A stretch of DNA of 64,000 nt from Fremontodendron californicum (GCA_030761205.1 JAULJL010000039.1:1622001-1686000); one strand, 5' to 3'. Counted from the stretch's first letter, positions 1 through 11,630 are shown. Program-made: numbers and translations. The notes: a model not told the origin generated them from the sequence alone.

Positions 1-1480
1 ACACTATTGATTTTTAAAATAAATTTTGCTAAAGGGTAAAGAAAATGTACTCTCCTATTAAACTTGGTTATAGAGAATTAGAGATTAAAAGGTGGTATTA
101 CGAAGTAACTTTAAATTTTTTTTAAATTCATTTTTAATACATTATTAATAAAAATTTTGATTTTACAAATAAGTTAAAAAAATTATAACATATCTAATTT
201 ATATTTTAAATTAATTTTTTTAGATATACTTAAGGATATATGTTATCCTATTTTTTAAATTTAAAATTTGATGAATGAGATAATTTTTTTAATATAAAAT
301 CTTAAATTTTTGATATTCAATATATTTTTTTTAATGTCAAAAATTATAAAAATTAATATGAGGTATATAAAAAAAAGTTGAAGAGGACATGTGTCCTTAA
401 AAGAAGGTGTGACGTTTGAACAAATTGAGGCTGTAAAAGGTTCCATAAAATTACTGTGAGAGGACAGTAAAAATCGGTTTTTGATAAGTTTGAAGTTTGA
501 ACTTTGAAGCAGTCTTTTAGGGGTAAGTTTTTTTTTTTTTTTTTTTTTTTACTTTTTTTAGTTGTTACCTTTGGACTTTTTTCGCATGTCTAAAATTCTT
601 TGCAAATAAAACAAACAGAAATCGGCTATCAATATTTTCTCACGCGCCATTGCGACTATACTTCGGGCTTATAATAAAGTGAGTTTACTTAAAATTAAAA
701 CTATTAACGAAAAGTTATTTTTTTAAAATAAAATATAAAAATTTCATCATTTCCTATAAAAAGAAAACAAAGGAATTAATAAATTTTAGATAAATAAAGT
801 ACTTAAAGTATTTTCCAGTTATTTATTTATTTAAAGTAACATGGAAAATATTAATAACACAAGAACGAATAGTTTTTTTTTTATTATAGAAAATTGATAG
901 TTTGATTAAAAATTAAATTATTAGTAAAAAGAAATTAATTAGGTACATTATTTGTAGTAATAAACAGTAATTTTTTAAAAAAAATGAATGACTACAAAAG
1001 AAAATTTAGTAGTTTTTTATGCTCAGAATTCATATTAATGACATTAAAAAAATTGTTTTTGATATATTAACAGTTAATTTTTTTTAATTTTAAAAATAAT
1101 TAAAAAATAACACATATATCATTTATTTTTTAAATTTTATTTTTATTTTTTAAAATATATCTTAAACGATATGTATCACTTTATTAATTTATCCTTTAAA
1201 ATTTAAAAACTCTACTAAAAAGGAGATAAGTTTTTTAAAAAATAAATTGTTAAAGTCTTAATATTAAATTTTATTATGAAAACAAATAAAATCAAATTAA
1301 GAAAAAAATGGGAAGTGGTGGAACGCTCTGAAAAGGCGCGTAGATAAAGGAACGGGTATGTTGCATTCCTTATAGTTGAACGTCCCAAACTCCCCTTGCG
1401 TCCATGCAAAAAATACTCAGCTTTTTTATTTTTTCGTCTCTCAAACAAAACCCAAACTTTCTCTTCATTAATCACTCTCT
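1..1480. other. AT-rich intergenic DNA upstream of the PABP gene
   Basis: No credible coding sequence is visible; the short ORFs are low-complexity. The stretch is very AT-rich. The parts near 60-250 and 1020-1240 resemble each other and also 62620-62780 and 62900-63060 (shared words such as AAAATATATCTTAA, ATATGTATCA and TTTAAAATTTAAAAA), so they are probably decayed copies of one dispersed repeat. A poly(T) run lies at about 529-550. Confidence 0.6.
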
Positions 1481-1655
1481 AAATAACCTAAAGGAAACGC
1501 CGCTTCTCTCTCTTCTCTCTTTCTAGAACAACCCTAAAAACTATTTCCATTGCCGGTTTTTGTTTGGGTAATAATAGCTGTTCTTGTTTTATTGGGAAAT
1601 TAAGTGAATATTTGCGGTATTAGTAGTACTGAGAATATTATAATTAAGGATATTA
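1481..1655 (+). promoter_or_regulatory. Probable 5' leader of the PABP gene
   Basis: Immediately upstream of the PABP start is a pyrimidine-rich tract (CTTCTCTCTCTTCTCTCTTT, about 1503-1522) followed by ACAACCCTAAAAACTA. CT-rich leaders of this kind are common in highly expressed plant translation-machinery genes. The transcription start cannot be fixed from sequence alone. Confidence 0.45.
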
Positions 1656-4600
1656 ATGGCGGTTCCATCGGCGGTAACGGTGGTGGCGGCGTCACCGGTT
1701 TCATTGTACGTTGGGGACTTGCACCCTGACGTCTCTGACGGAAAACTATTTGACGCTTTCTTGGAGTTCAAGAGCTTGACCTCTGTTCGTGTTTGTAGGG
1801 ATTCTTCTACGGGAAGGTCTCTTTGTTATGGCTATGTTAACTTCGATTCTCTTCAGGATGGTGCGTAAAATTTGTTAGAAACTTTTCAAAATTTCAAATT
1901 ATTCACTGCTTTTCGTTTTTTATTGTTTCAAAGTTTGATCTTTTATCTGTTCTGGTCAGGTATTGAGTGTAGGACGAAAAGGTGTATTGGCTTATATAAT
2001 GTTTCATTTGGGTTGGGATTTTGGGTTTTTCTTAACAAGAAATTTTCCACTTTCCAATTAAGTAATTTGATCATCAGTTGGACCGACCGATTTGTAAAGC
2101 TTTATTTAGATCCTTTTTTAATACTATTAGAAACTATGTTATCCGAATTCGAGTGAATATCGGATATGAGTATACTCAATTTTTTTCAAGTTTTTTCATA
2201 TATTTGGAACATATGATACCTATATCCGAATGTGTCGGATAAAAAAAATAAAGATTTCGGATAACATAGACTAAAAATGAAAATATGGGAAGAGTAAAGC
2301 TTCTAAGAACTTCTGTTTTTTGTTATTTGAATTAGGTTTTATTTATTTTTATAGATTTATTCTGTCAAACCTTGGTTTCTCTTAATCCTTTAAAACCATT
2401 TATCCTCCATTACTTTCTGGTCTTTAAAACCTGTTTAGACAAAAAGAAACACTAGTAGTATAAAATTAAGGAATTATTCCTTGAGTATCATGCTATAATT
2501 AAGAACTTTGAGACTTGAGAGTGGAGCAAATGCTTACTATCAGATGATAGAATGTGTTCAGTACTGTTATTATGTCTGGCTTTTTGGTTGATCGTTTTTG
2601 ATTTTGAGTTGAACTTTTTTATATATGGTTCATCTTTCTCTTCTGATATGACTAGCACAACATGCTATTGAGACAAAGAATCACAGTTTGCTGAATGGGA
2701 AAATGATAAGGGTGATGTTTTCACTTCGAGATCCTGATGCAAGAAAAAGTGGAGTTGGGAATGTGTTTGTTAAGGTATCAACCTTTATATTTCTTTAACT
2801 GATATGTTCTATGTTGCTTGACTTTTCATTTTTCTTGAAGAATTCGTGTCCGACAAATATCCGGACATGGGTATGGAGATATGATTCTCCAAGACACTCC
2901 AAATACAAGAAAATCTTGAAAAAATATCGGACACATATCCATGTCCGACACTCACACCTGACTCCAAGTAACATAGGATATGTTAATTAAGATTGAGCAA
3001 ATATTATTATTACTTTCATTTGTTTTTTCTGAATGCATTTGGTGTATTTATTCAGAACCTGAGTGACTCGATCGATAATGTGGGGTTGCAAGAGTTATTC
3101 CGGAAGTTTGGGAATGTAATATCTTGCAAAGTTGCCACATTTGAGGATGGGAAGAGTAAAGGTTATGGCTTTGTTCAATTTGAGTCAGAGGAATCTGCAA
3201 ATGCTGCTATTGAGAAGCTTGATAACACCACTATTGGTGATAAGCAGATGTAAGGACTAAGGACTATTGTTGCTCTTTATGAAATTTCTTAAAAGATTCT
3301 TCATTTTACCTACTTCTCTGCTCTGGAAATTAATCATTTCAAAATTTTTAATCTTATTTTTTTGGCTCAGATATGTTGGGAAATTTATGAAAAAGAGTGA
3401 TCGGGTTTTGCCAAGTCCTGATGTCAAATATACAAATTTGTATTTGAAGAACTTGGATCCAGATATCACAGAAGAGCTTTTGCAAGAGAAATTTTCAGAG
3501 TTTGGAAAAATTGCTTGCCTGGTTATATCAAAGGATGAAAATGGGGCCTCAAGAGGTTTTGGCTTTGTGAACTTTGAAAGTCCAGATGATGCCAAGCAGG
3601 CAATGGAATCGATGAATGGATCACAACTTGGTAGTTTTTTTTACCCTCTTTGCCTTACTCGATGGGACTCTTCATTTTTCTTGAAGTATTCGTGTCCGAC
3701 ATCCGTGTCCGACGTATATCCGGACATGGGTATGAAGATATGATCTTCCAAGGACCCTCCAAATACATAAAAATCTTGAAAAAAATTGAACATACCCGTG
3801 TCCGACACTCACACCCGAGTAACATAGGGCACAACTGACTAATACACTTATCTTATTTTGATCTATGGTTGTATTCATTAGGCTCAAAGGTTCTATATGT
3901 AGCAAGGGCACAAAAGAAAGCAGAACGTGAGCAAATATTGCGTAATCAGTTTGAGGAAAGACGAAAGGAGCAGATCATGAAATATAAAGTAAGCCTGAGC
4001 TCATTTCTCTACCTGATTCGATTCATGATCATAAGTTCATAACTGTTTATGCCGCCTTTTACAATTGTATATATCTTTCTCCAAATTTCAGGCTTCAAAT
4101 GTTTATGTGAAGAACATCGATGATGATGTGACCGATGAAGAGCTGAGAGAACTTTTCAGTCAGTGTGGTACAATTACTTCTGCAAAACTTATGCGAGATG
4201 GCAAAGGAATAAGCAAGGGGTTTGGATTTGTCTGCTTCTCTGCTCCTGATGAGGCCATTAAAGCTGTCAGCAGATTTCATGGTAAGTTAAATGAGTCTCA
4301 TAACTTTTTACTTTTATGAGCAAGTAAACATGTCAAAACCAAGTGAAATGAAGTGGAAATGAAAAAGGATTGTGCTAACCTTTATCTATGTTCCTCCGAC
4401 TCTTCATTGTTCTTGAAGTACCCGTGTCCGACACATATTCGAACATGGATATGGGGATATGATCCTCCAAGGACCCTCCAAATACATAGAAATCTTAAAA
4501 AAAATTGAACATACCCGTGTCCGACACTCGCACCCGAATCCGAGTAACATAACCCTTAATGGTTGAAATCCAAATGGAGATCATCTAGGAATTTATTCAC

Positions 4601-6740
4601 TTGTACCTTGCATCTTAAGTTTCATCCCTCATTGAAGTTGTCAATGTTCTCATCCTTGCATATCTTAACAGGATATATGTTTCACCGCAAGCCGCTGTAT
4701 GTTGCTATAGCTCAAAGGAAGGAGGATAGACAAGCACAATTGCAACTTCAGTATGCGCAGCGTTTGGCAGGATTAGCAGGGCCTTCCACAGCTGTTCTCC
4801 CTGGAGGATATCCTCCAATTTACTACACAGCTCCAACTGGCCTTCCACAAGTACCTCCACGGCCGGGGATGATGTACCAACCTTTAGGTTTGAGGCCAGG
4901 ATGGAGGGCTAATGGCTTTGCACCTCCAACCAGACCAGCCTTTCAACCATCACTGCCCTTGGTATTTATTTATCCTAGCTCATTTTAAATGCACATATCA
5001 TTCCAACTTATGTTACTCGGACTCGGATGTGAGTGTCGGATATGGGTATGTGTCTGACACAGGTATGTTCAATTTTTCTCAAGATTTCCATGTATTTGGA
5101 GGGTTCTTAGAGGATCATATCCCCATACCCATGTCTGGATATGTGTCGGATACGGGTGTCGGACACGTATACTTCAAGAAAAATGAAGAGTCGGAGATTC
5201 CAGCAACATCTTAATGAGTACATTAGCGGTGCAAACCTATGTTGCTCCGACTCTTCATTTTTCTTGAAGTATCCGTGTTCGACACCCATGTCGACACATG
5301 TCCGGACATGGGTATGGGGATATGATCCCCCAAAGACCTTCCAAATACATGAAAAACTTAGAATAAATCAAACATACCCGTGTCAGACACAAAAACCTGA
5401 GTCCGAGTAACATAGGTGCAAACTACTATACGAGTACTTATTTATTTATTTTTTGTCATAGTTTCCTAGTGCTCCAAGACAAACCAGGCAAAACCGGGGT
5501 AGGATGAACGGGCATGCTCTTCTGCAGGGTGGTTCTCACTCTGTCTCATATGTGCCACAATTGCAACAGCCAACTCAGACGGTAACTTCTTCGAAAGATC
5601 AAAGTAACCAACAGGTTTTTTTTTCTTTTCACTTGATTCTATTCTTTTAACTTCATTGTTTTTCTCCTCTCCCTTTTCCTCTTATACATATATATTCATT
5701 GTTATACATGTTCAAGCTATATATCAAAATTTTCCAATCCCTATGAGCTACATTTTGCAGCGGACTGGGCAAGCTAAATATGTACCAAATGGTCGTGCAC
5801 GAGAGGTGAATAAAGGCTCTGGAGTCCCACCAGCTGCTTCCAATTCTGTTTCAGCTTTATCACAAGGATCTGAGATGCTGAGTAGCATGCTTGCTGCTGC
5901 TTCCCCTGACCAGCAAAAAACAATACTTGGTGAACGACTTTACCCCCTTGTTCAGAAACACCAGGTAATTTCCATAGCCTGGAACACTTTAGGAATATAT
6001 TATTATATACTATATTACTTAGACTCAAGATGAGTGTTGAATACGGGTATGTGTCTGACACGGGTATACTCAATTTTTAAAAGTTTTTTCATATATTTTG
6101 GAAGATCATATCCTTATACTTATATCCGAATATGTATGGGACATAGATATCAGACACGATTACTTTAGAAAAAATAAAGAGTCCGAGTGATATAGATTAT
6201 AGATTTTCATCATAGTTAATTTGCCTCATTCTCTTCGTATTATCCCTGAAATGGCATGAACTTATCCCATAAAAATACCAAGTTAGAGTGATCAGAAGCA
6301 TTGTTGCTCCAACGCTTCATTTTTCTTGAAGTATCCATATCCGACACCCGTGCCCTACATATATTCCGACATGGGTATGCGATATGACCCTCCAAATACA
6401 TGAAATTTTTTTAAAAAAATTGAACATACTCGTGTCAGACACATACCCGTATCCGTTATTCACATCCGAGTTTGAGTAACATAGATAAGGAGGATCTTTC
6501 AATATCCAAAGCTTGATATATTTTATCTTTTCTTGTTTGCAGCCTGATCTGGTTCCGAAGATCACGGGGATGCTTTTAGAGATGGACAATTCTGAACTGC
6601 TTCTTTTATTAGAATCACCAGAATCTTTGGCTGCCAAAGTGGAGGAAGCTGTGGAAGTGCTCAAGCTTTCAAATGCTAAAGTGTCTGGCCAAGATGCCCT
6701 TCAAACGAGTTTCCTGTCTGCTGGAGTTGCAGTCAACTGA
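1656..6740 (+). CDS. Polyadenylate-binding protein (PABP), class II-like, 4 RRMs + MLLE domain
   Basis: Cytoplasmic poly(A)-binding protein, which coats mRNA tails and links them to translation initiation and deadenylation. Ten exons join in frame with GT-AG borders: 1656-1860, 2656-2774, 3056-3249, 3371-3630, 3882-3988, 4092-4281, 4672-4961, 5462-5614, 5761-5964 and 6543-6740, giving 639 aa. Four RRMs are visible: about residues 16-93 (RNP2 LYVGDL, RNP1 SLCYGYVNF), 101-180 (VFVKNL, KGYGFVQF), 195-272 (LYLKNL, RGFGFVNF) and 298-375 (VYVKNI, KGFGFVCF). A Pro/Gln/Gly-rich linker follows, then a C-terminal MLLE/PABC domain at about 555-622 with the signature KITGMLLEM, the pocket that binds PAM2 peptides. 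Length and layout match plant PABP2/4/8. The first ATG gives the expected short N-terminus. Eight CTATG-MITEs sit in its introns and none in exons, so the gene looks intact. The paralogue class is inferred from memory. Confidence 0.95.
2134..2269 (+). mobile_element. CTATG-MITE copy 1 (decayed), PABP intron 1
   Basis: Begins CTATGTTATCCG and ends CGGATAACATAG. The centre has lost most CG dinucleotides and is shortened. Flanks ATTAGAAA / ACTAAAAA are a weak 8-bp duplication. Confidence 0.8.
2809..2976 (-). mobile_element. CTATG-MITE copy 2, PABP intron 2
   Basis: Starts CTATGTTGCTTGACTT and ends CAAGTAACATAG. Flanked by a perfect 8-bp target-site duplication GATATGTT (2801-2808 and 2977-2984). 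Confidence 0.92.
3650..3827 (-). mobile_element. CTATG-MITE copy 3, PABP intron 4
   Basis: Internal GTGTCCGACATC blocks and the GAGTAACATAG right end are clear. The left terminus is decayed, so the left boundary is approximate and no duplication is seen. Confidence 0.82.
4386..4552 (-). mobile_element. CTATG-MITE copy 4, PABP intron 6
   Basis: CTATGTTCCTCCGACTC at the left and CCGAGTAACATAA at the right (terminal G to A). Flanks ACCTTTAT / CCCTTAAT match at 6 of 8 positions. Confidence 0.88.
5008..5209 (+). mobile_element. CTATG-MITE copy 5, PABP intron 7
   Basis: TTATGTTACTCGGACTC at the left; the right end carries a small disruption (GAGTCGGAG, then ATTCCA, then GCAACAT). Near full length with well-preserved CG sites. 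Confidence 0.88.
5237..5415 (-). mobile_element. CTATG-MITE copy 6, PABP intron 7
   Basis: Full-length element with perfect 8-bp duplication GTGCAAAC (5229-5236 and 5416-5423). It lies only 27 bp from copy 5, in opposite orientation, so the two form an inverted pair in one intron. Confidence 0.93.
6010..6195 (+). mobile_element. CTATG-MITE copy 7, PABP intron 9
   Basis: CTATATTACTTAGACTC ... GAGTCCGAGTGATATAG, with 8-bp flanks ATTATATA / ATTATAGA (7 of 8). Confidence 0.88.
6299..6484 (-). mobile_element. CTATG-MITE copy 8, PABP intron 9
   Basis: CATTGTTGCTCC ... GAGTAACATAG. It shares the intron with copy 7 in the opposite orientation. Flanks ATCAGAAG / ATAAGGAG match at 6 of 8. Confidence 0.86.
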
Positions 6741-7130
6741 AACAAAAATGGCAGTCAAAATAAAAAACCATTTGAAGGATAGAAGACATGGTTGCAGCTC
6801 AAGCTCCCATAGGAGCAAAAAAAATTTATATCCAAATATTATTAGTGTGAAACTTCAAAATTTTCCCAGTCCTCAAAACAGTACTCTTTCAGTTAGTTTT
6901 TCTTGCAGGATATTCATATTGTTAAAGGATGTTTTTGGTACTTTGAATATTATTTTTCCTTTTGTCAAGAAGTGCTTCAATTTTAAGATCAATTTAACTA
7001 TAATTCTACATATCAATTCTCAAAAAATTCTCTAAATTGACAAGAATTTTAAAATAAAAAAAAATCCGTGGGGAAGAACAACACAAGGTAAGCCAGCTCT
7101 TTTTTTATTTGTTCTTTTGTATGTATTTTG
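6741..7130 (+). other. Probable 3' UTR of the PABP gene and following DNA
   Basis: The sequence after the stop has no coding signal and becomes AT-rich, with AATAAA-like words at about 7052-7062 in an A-rich run. The poly(A) site is not resolved. Confidence 0.35.
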
Positions 7131-7137
7131 TTAGATT

Positions 7138-7280
7138 AGCTTACTCGAATTTGGATGAGTATTGAAAATAAATATATATTCGATACGAGTATACTTAATT
7201 TTATTTATGTTAGAATATATATTTGACACAAATATCGAATACGAATAATTTTTAAAAAAATAAAAAATTCGAGTCACAGA
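7138..7280 (+). mobile_element. CTATG-MITE copy 9 (strongly decayed)
   Basis: Recognisable as TTACTCGAATTTGGATGAGTA, then a GATACGAGTATACTTAATTTT block and AATTCGAGTCACAGA at the end. Most CG sites have become TG/CA. Boundaries are approximate. Confidence 0.6.
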
Positions 7281-7947
7281 ATTGTTACATCTGAATTTGT
7301 TTCACATTCAAATTCAGTTTTTACAATTCTTTGCTATTTGCATCATGATTTTTTTTTTCGCCAATATTTTCTTTAGTTTATATAGTTTCAAAAGATTTTT
7401 GGTCTTTTGGAAGAACAAGATAAAGTTTTAGATTTGTAGAAGTCCAAAGAAGGAGAAACTTCGAACAGTTTGTTGGGGCCTTCCCAATTAAGGAATGATC
7501 TCCAATTCTCCTCCCACTAAACTACTATTACTTTTTCTGGAAAAAAAAAAAAAAAAAACCTACTATTACTTTAAGAAAGTTGAAGTCATATGGGGATCGT
7601 CCAATTCGAAGAAAAAAAAATATATATTTGATTGATTAGAGTGATCAGTGGTTTTAATTTTTAAGATGAGAATCAAGGTTCGAATATTGGAAATTATCAA
7701 TGTTGGAAATGTTTTACCATTACACTCCCGACCTGACAGGGATTAGTTTATCATCAATCATAAAATAGGGATGGGAAACACCCTCGATTTAGACCAAAAA
7801 AAAAAAAAAACTGTTTATTGTGTCAAGAAGAAGAGGAATGCAGATATCACTTTTTTTCCCTTGTCCTTTTTCATTACAGGTATGGTAGAAAGTTATGGCA
7901 ATTTCATCCGTTCAAAGATGGTTTGTGAGGTGAAATGATGATTTACG

Positions 7948-8145
7948 GTGGGCAACAGCACAGTTCAAAGGCAAATCTTTCAATCCATATTATTTAGACT
8001 TGCTTGGACAGTTACAATATACTACATATGGTGGGAGAGAAAGTCAAGGAAGCATTCAATGAAGAGAATAACACCTGAGAACTTATTTCGATTGATTGCT
8101 GATGCTGTTAAGCTACGGTTTTATTCTGTTTCAAATTTTTTTTAA
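7948..8145 (+). mobile_element. LINE remnant (zf-RVT / C-terminal tail of reverse transcriptase)
   Basis: The frame encodes ILFRLAWTVTIYYIWWERKS followed by a KHS...ENLFRLIADAVKLRFYS segment. This is the pattern at the extreme C-terminus of plant L1-type LINE ORF2 proteins, just after the zf-RVT zinc knuckle (typically LAW..TIY.IW.ERN ... I...V..R). No reverse transcriptase core is nearby, so this is a 5'-truncated fossil. The family assignment is from memory of that motif. Confidence 0.65.
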
Positions 8146-8424
8146 CAATGATGTTAATAGTATATTATGCAGACAATGGGTTCTAAGCCAGAATTTGTAA
8201 GGCTTAACCCAACTGGTTATGTCAGGTAGTAGGTTTCACTGTTTTTTTGAATTTTGAAATGAAATTTTCAATTATTCAAAAAAAAAATAATGTCAAAAGC
8301 AAACAAAAAATATATATAATAATTTTAGAATATAAAAAAATTAAGTGTTCAAAAAAAGAATAAAAGACAATTTTGAAATATAAAAAAATGAACATTGCCT
8401 TTAATACTTTAATTCTTGGTAAAA

Positions 8425-8730
8425 ATTAAAGGTGTTTATGGGTAAGATCGGATCATAATCTGATTTTTTTTTTTTAGATCTTTTATCCAAGTCCGATTTG
8501 GGCTAGATTTGGACCGATCTGGAAGATCGTTTCACTGTTTAAAAAATATTAAAAATTAATTTTATATTTTTATGATTAAAAAATATATATTTTTTATTAT
8601 TAAACAGTAAATCAAGTCGAATCGGGCCAAATTAAGAAAATCTATACTCAAACCTGACTTAATACGAACTGAACAGGTAACTCAATTCAATACGAGTCGG
8701 ATGAATAAGCCGACTCTTGAACAAATCTAG
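8425..8730. repeat. Decayed dispersed repeat with GTGTTTATGGGT and GATCGGATC words
   Basis: Starts near AAAGGTGTTTATGGGTAAG and ends near CCGACTCTTGAAC. Similar short oppositely oriented words (CGGATC, GATCCG, CGAATCGGG) recur inside. It resembles the AT-rich non-autonomous elements beginning GGTGTTCATGGG that are common in eudicot genomes. No clear target-site duplication was found. Confidence 0.35.
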
Positions 8731-9087
8731 TAAAGATTAAGAGTAAAACAAACAGAGTAGCTATTACAAAAAGATAGTGCATTTTGAAAGTGTTGAACCT
8801 TTTTGTATAACAAATTCTAAATCCCCTTCCCCAAATGAGTGTTTTGCCCAATTAACCTTGTCAATTAAAAATAGTTATGAATGACACTTTGCTAACATTT
8901 GTGGCTATTTTATGCCAAGTTGAATGAAGACTTTATTACATAACATTTTTTTTTTTTATATATATACTAACCTTAGGTTTTTGCTATCAATGTCTAATTA
9001 AACAAGTTTGTCAAGTATGTAATTTATATTTAACCATGGATAGGTGTGAATTTTTTTATTTTTTATTTTTTAAATTTACTCTTACTT

Positions 9088-9804
9088 TATATTACACGGA
9101 TTTGAAAATGAATATCGAATATGGGTATGTGTCCGATATATGTATACTTAATTTTTTAAAAGTTTTTTTTATATATTTAAAAGATTATACCTCCACATAG
9201 GGATGGCAATGGAGTGGAGCAGGGGCGGATTTTGCAGTATTCGCCCCCGCCCAGCCATTGAACTGCTCTGTCCCGCCTCCCGCTCCGCCGTGGATGTTGA
9301 AATTTTAATACCACTACTACCTTCATGGATGTCGGTTACATCCATAACCGCACCGCCATGCTCCGCCCCATTCGATATTTATTAATTTTTTTTTCAAATA
9401 ATAAAGTATTGTAAAAAAATTTAAATATAAATTAAATATAATAGGAAAGGAAAAAAATAAAGTATTAGGTTTAAGTTTTTAAAAATAAATAAATAAGTTT
9501 AGTTATATTACTTTATTATCCTTTTAAAAGCTAAATATTTAAGGGTAAAATAGTAATTTCAGTATTCAAGACGGGGCGCAGTAGGTAATTACAACAACTG
9601 CTCCATCCTCGCCTTTCAAATAAAAAAAACCGTCCCGTCCTGCTCCGCCTCCATTGTTCAAAAAAAAAAAACTCTCCATTCGGAACGGATCAGTTCAAAA
9701 TCCATCGGACGGTTCAGATTTTACCATCCCTACCTTCACACAAATATTGGACACAAATATCAAATACGACATATTAAGAAAATTGAAAAATCCGAATAAC
9801 ATAA
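9088..9804 (+). mobile_element. CTATG-MITE copy 10, split by a hAT-type insertion
   Basis: The left part (9088-9197) reads TATATTACACGGATTTG ... with the GGGTATGTGTCCGATAT block. The right part (9733-9804) reads GGACACAAATATC ... AATCCGAATAACATAA. The middle (9198-9732) is a different element carrying its own 8-bp duplication, so this copy was already in place when the second inserted. Confidence 0.85.
9198..9732. mobile_element. hAT-type non-autonomous element (TAGGGATGG ... CCATCCCTA)
   Basis: Ends form an inverted repeat TAGGGATGG / CCATCCCTA. The flanks CCTCCACA (9190-9197) and CCTTCACA (9733-9740) are an 8-bp target-site duplication with one mismatch, typical of hAT elements. Inside are two GC-rich arms (GGGGCGG, CGCCCCCGCCC, CTCCGCC and CCGTCCCGTCCTGCTCCGCC) around an AT-rich centre. 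The 60-aa ORF at 9203-9385 lies entirely in the GC-rich arm and is not a gene. Confidence 0.85.
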
Positions 9805-10099
9805 CTCTTAATTGAGTTGATATTATGATTCAACTTCAATTCTTTTAAAAGCAATACCAATAGATATCAAAACGACAGTTAATTCCAACAACTCCTCTTT
9901 GTATCATGAAGTGGAGGACTAGAAAATTAAGGTTTACTGGAAATGCCATGCAGCTGGCATGCATCCGATCAGTAAAGGAAAAAGAGAAGTAAGACATTCC
10001 TTCAAAATTAAGCGTCTGGTCGAAAATATTGGTTACATTATCTTTAGCTGCTTTTGAGGTTGTGATTCTAGAACATGTTAACTCATCTGTATATAAAAG

Positions 10100-10291
10100 C
10101 TATGTTACTCGGATTTGAATGTGAGTGTCGGATATGGGTATGAATCTAATATGGGTATGTTTAATTTTTTCCAAGATTTTTATGTATTTAGAGGGTCTTT
10201 GGAAGATCATATCCTCATACCTATATCCGGATATGTGTCGGACAATGATGTCGGACACTGATACTTTAAAAAAAGAGTCGGAGCAACATAT
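10100..10291 (+). mobile_element. CTATG-MITE copy 11
   Basis: CTATGTTACTCGGATTTG ... GTCGGAGCAACATAT, flanked by perfect 8-bp duplication TATAAAAG (10092-10099 and 10292-10299). Confidence 0.93.
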
Positions 10292-10466
10292 TATAAAAGT
10301 AGCAGATTTACAAGTTGAGTACGAAGTAAGATCGATGTAATTCCTAACTGGTTCCTAACTGGTTCCTAACTGGTTTAGCAGTTTGAGGTTAGAAGAATCA
10401 TGTGTGTATACAATTGGTTCCTTCTTCCAAATGCAAAGTTATAGTTAAACTTTCATTTCTGTAAAA

Positions 10467-10852
10467 CCTATATTTCTCAAAGTATCAACTGATTCTTGAG
10501 TGCAGTGGGTGTTTGGTTGGATACAAAATCACGTATTTCGAATTCAAAGTTTAGTTCGGTTAATTCATGTAATCATTCTTAAAAAATGAGATCCAGCAAA
10601 TTTAGGATTCGAATTTCAGCATCCGCAATCTCTTCTCCTATATTTCTCAAAGTATCAACTTGTTCTTGAGTGTAGTTGGTGTTTGGGTGGATACAAAATC
10701 ACGTACTTTGAACTCGGAGTTTAGCTCAGTTAGTTCATGTAAGTCACTCTTAAAAAGTGATATCCAATAGGTTTAAGATTCGAATTCCAACATCGACAGC
10801 CTCTTCCCCTATTCCCTGACTGCGATCTTTTTTGTACCAAAAGAATCACATA
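10467..10852 (+). repeat. Tandemly duplicated tRNA-derived SINE (two units, about 170 bp apart)
   Basis: The phrase CCTATATTTCTCAAAGTATC begins at 10467 and again at 10637, with parallel sequence after each. Each unit contains an RNA polymerase III A-box-like TTTAG(T/C)TC(A/G)GTTA and a B-box-like GATTCGAATT, in the order of a tRNA head (about 10545-10620 and 10716-10790). The second unit continues to TTTTTTGTACCAAAAG, the same tail as the SINE at 15933-16070. The tandem arrangement is unusual for a SINE. Confidence 0.75.
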
Positions 10853-10870
10853 CTTCGACATGATATCAAT

Positions 10871-11053
10871 CTATATTACTTGGACTCGGATAAGGGTATG
10901 TGTCCGACATGGGTATGTTTAATTTTTTTTAAGTTTTTCCACGTATTTGAAGGTCTTTGGAAGGTCATATCTTCATATCCATATCTGGATATGCATCGAA
11001 TACCAATACTTTTAAAAAAAATAAATAAATAAATAAGAATCGGAACAACATAG
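10871..11053 (+). mobile_element. CTATG-MITE copy 12
   Basis: CTATATTACTTGGACTC ... CGGAACAACATAG, with perfect 8-bp duplication ATATCAAT (10863-10870 and 11054-11061). Contains a small A-rich (AAAT)n expansion before its right end. Confidence 0.93.
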
Positions 11054-11269
11054 ATATCAATAGCTTTTGTCTCTAAAACAAACGTTCCAAACTTTTCCAG
11101 TAAAGGAATTGCTTGATGTTTTTAATAGTTCATATAATTAAAACTAGTTCGTCTTTCTCTCATCTTTCTGACATCGCCAATGAATTACCAAAAAGTTGAA
11201 GATAGAACTCCACTAAAAGATTAGTGGGAAAGCTATAGAAATTACAGTAGATATGCATTTAAACATAAA

Positions 11270-11273
<4 letters not shown>

Positions 11274-11304
<31 letters not shown>
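11274..11304. repeat. (TA)n microsatellite
   Basis: About 15 uninterrupted TA units. Confidence 0.95.
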
Positions 11305-11306
<2 letters not shown>

Positions 11307-11630
11307 AACATTTCCATGTATGTTGAGTGTGAGAGAGAGCACTTTATTACGTATGACAAGCCTACTACCTCCATTAAAACTTTATAGGAAAATGCTTTCC
11401 CCAATTCGAAAAGCTTGTTTTGCTTTTTCTCCACAGCTAGAAATTCTTACTAAATCCTAACAGATTCCAGTTGCCGTCCCTAGTCCTTTGGATCATCTAA
11501 TACTTTCTAAAGAAAAGCAAGAATCTGATCCCAATCTTATCTTTTATGTATGTCTTTCCATCCACTCAAATCCATCCTTGGAATCCACTTTTGCTTTGTG
11601 TGCACTATTCAAAACCAAAGTCCTTTTTAG

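Noticed and set aside
9203..9385. 60-codon ORF
   Set aside because: Lies entirely within the GC-rich arm of the hAT-type element at 9198-9732.
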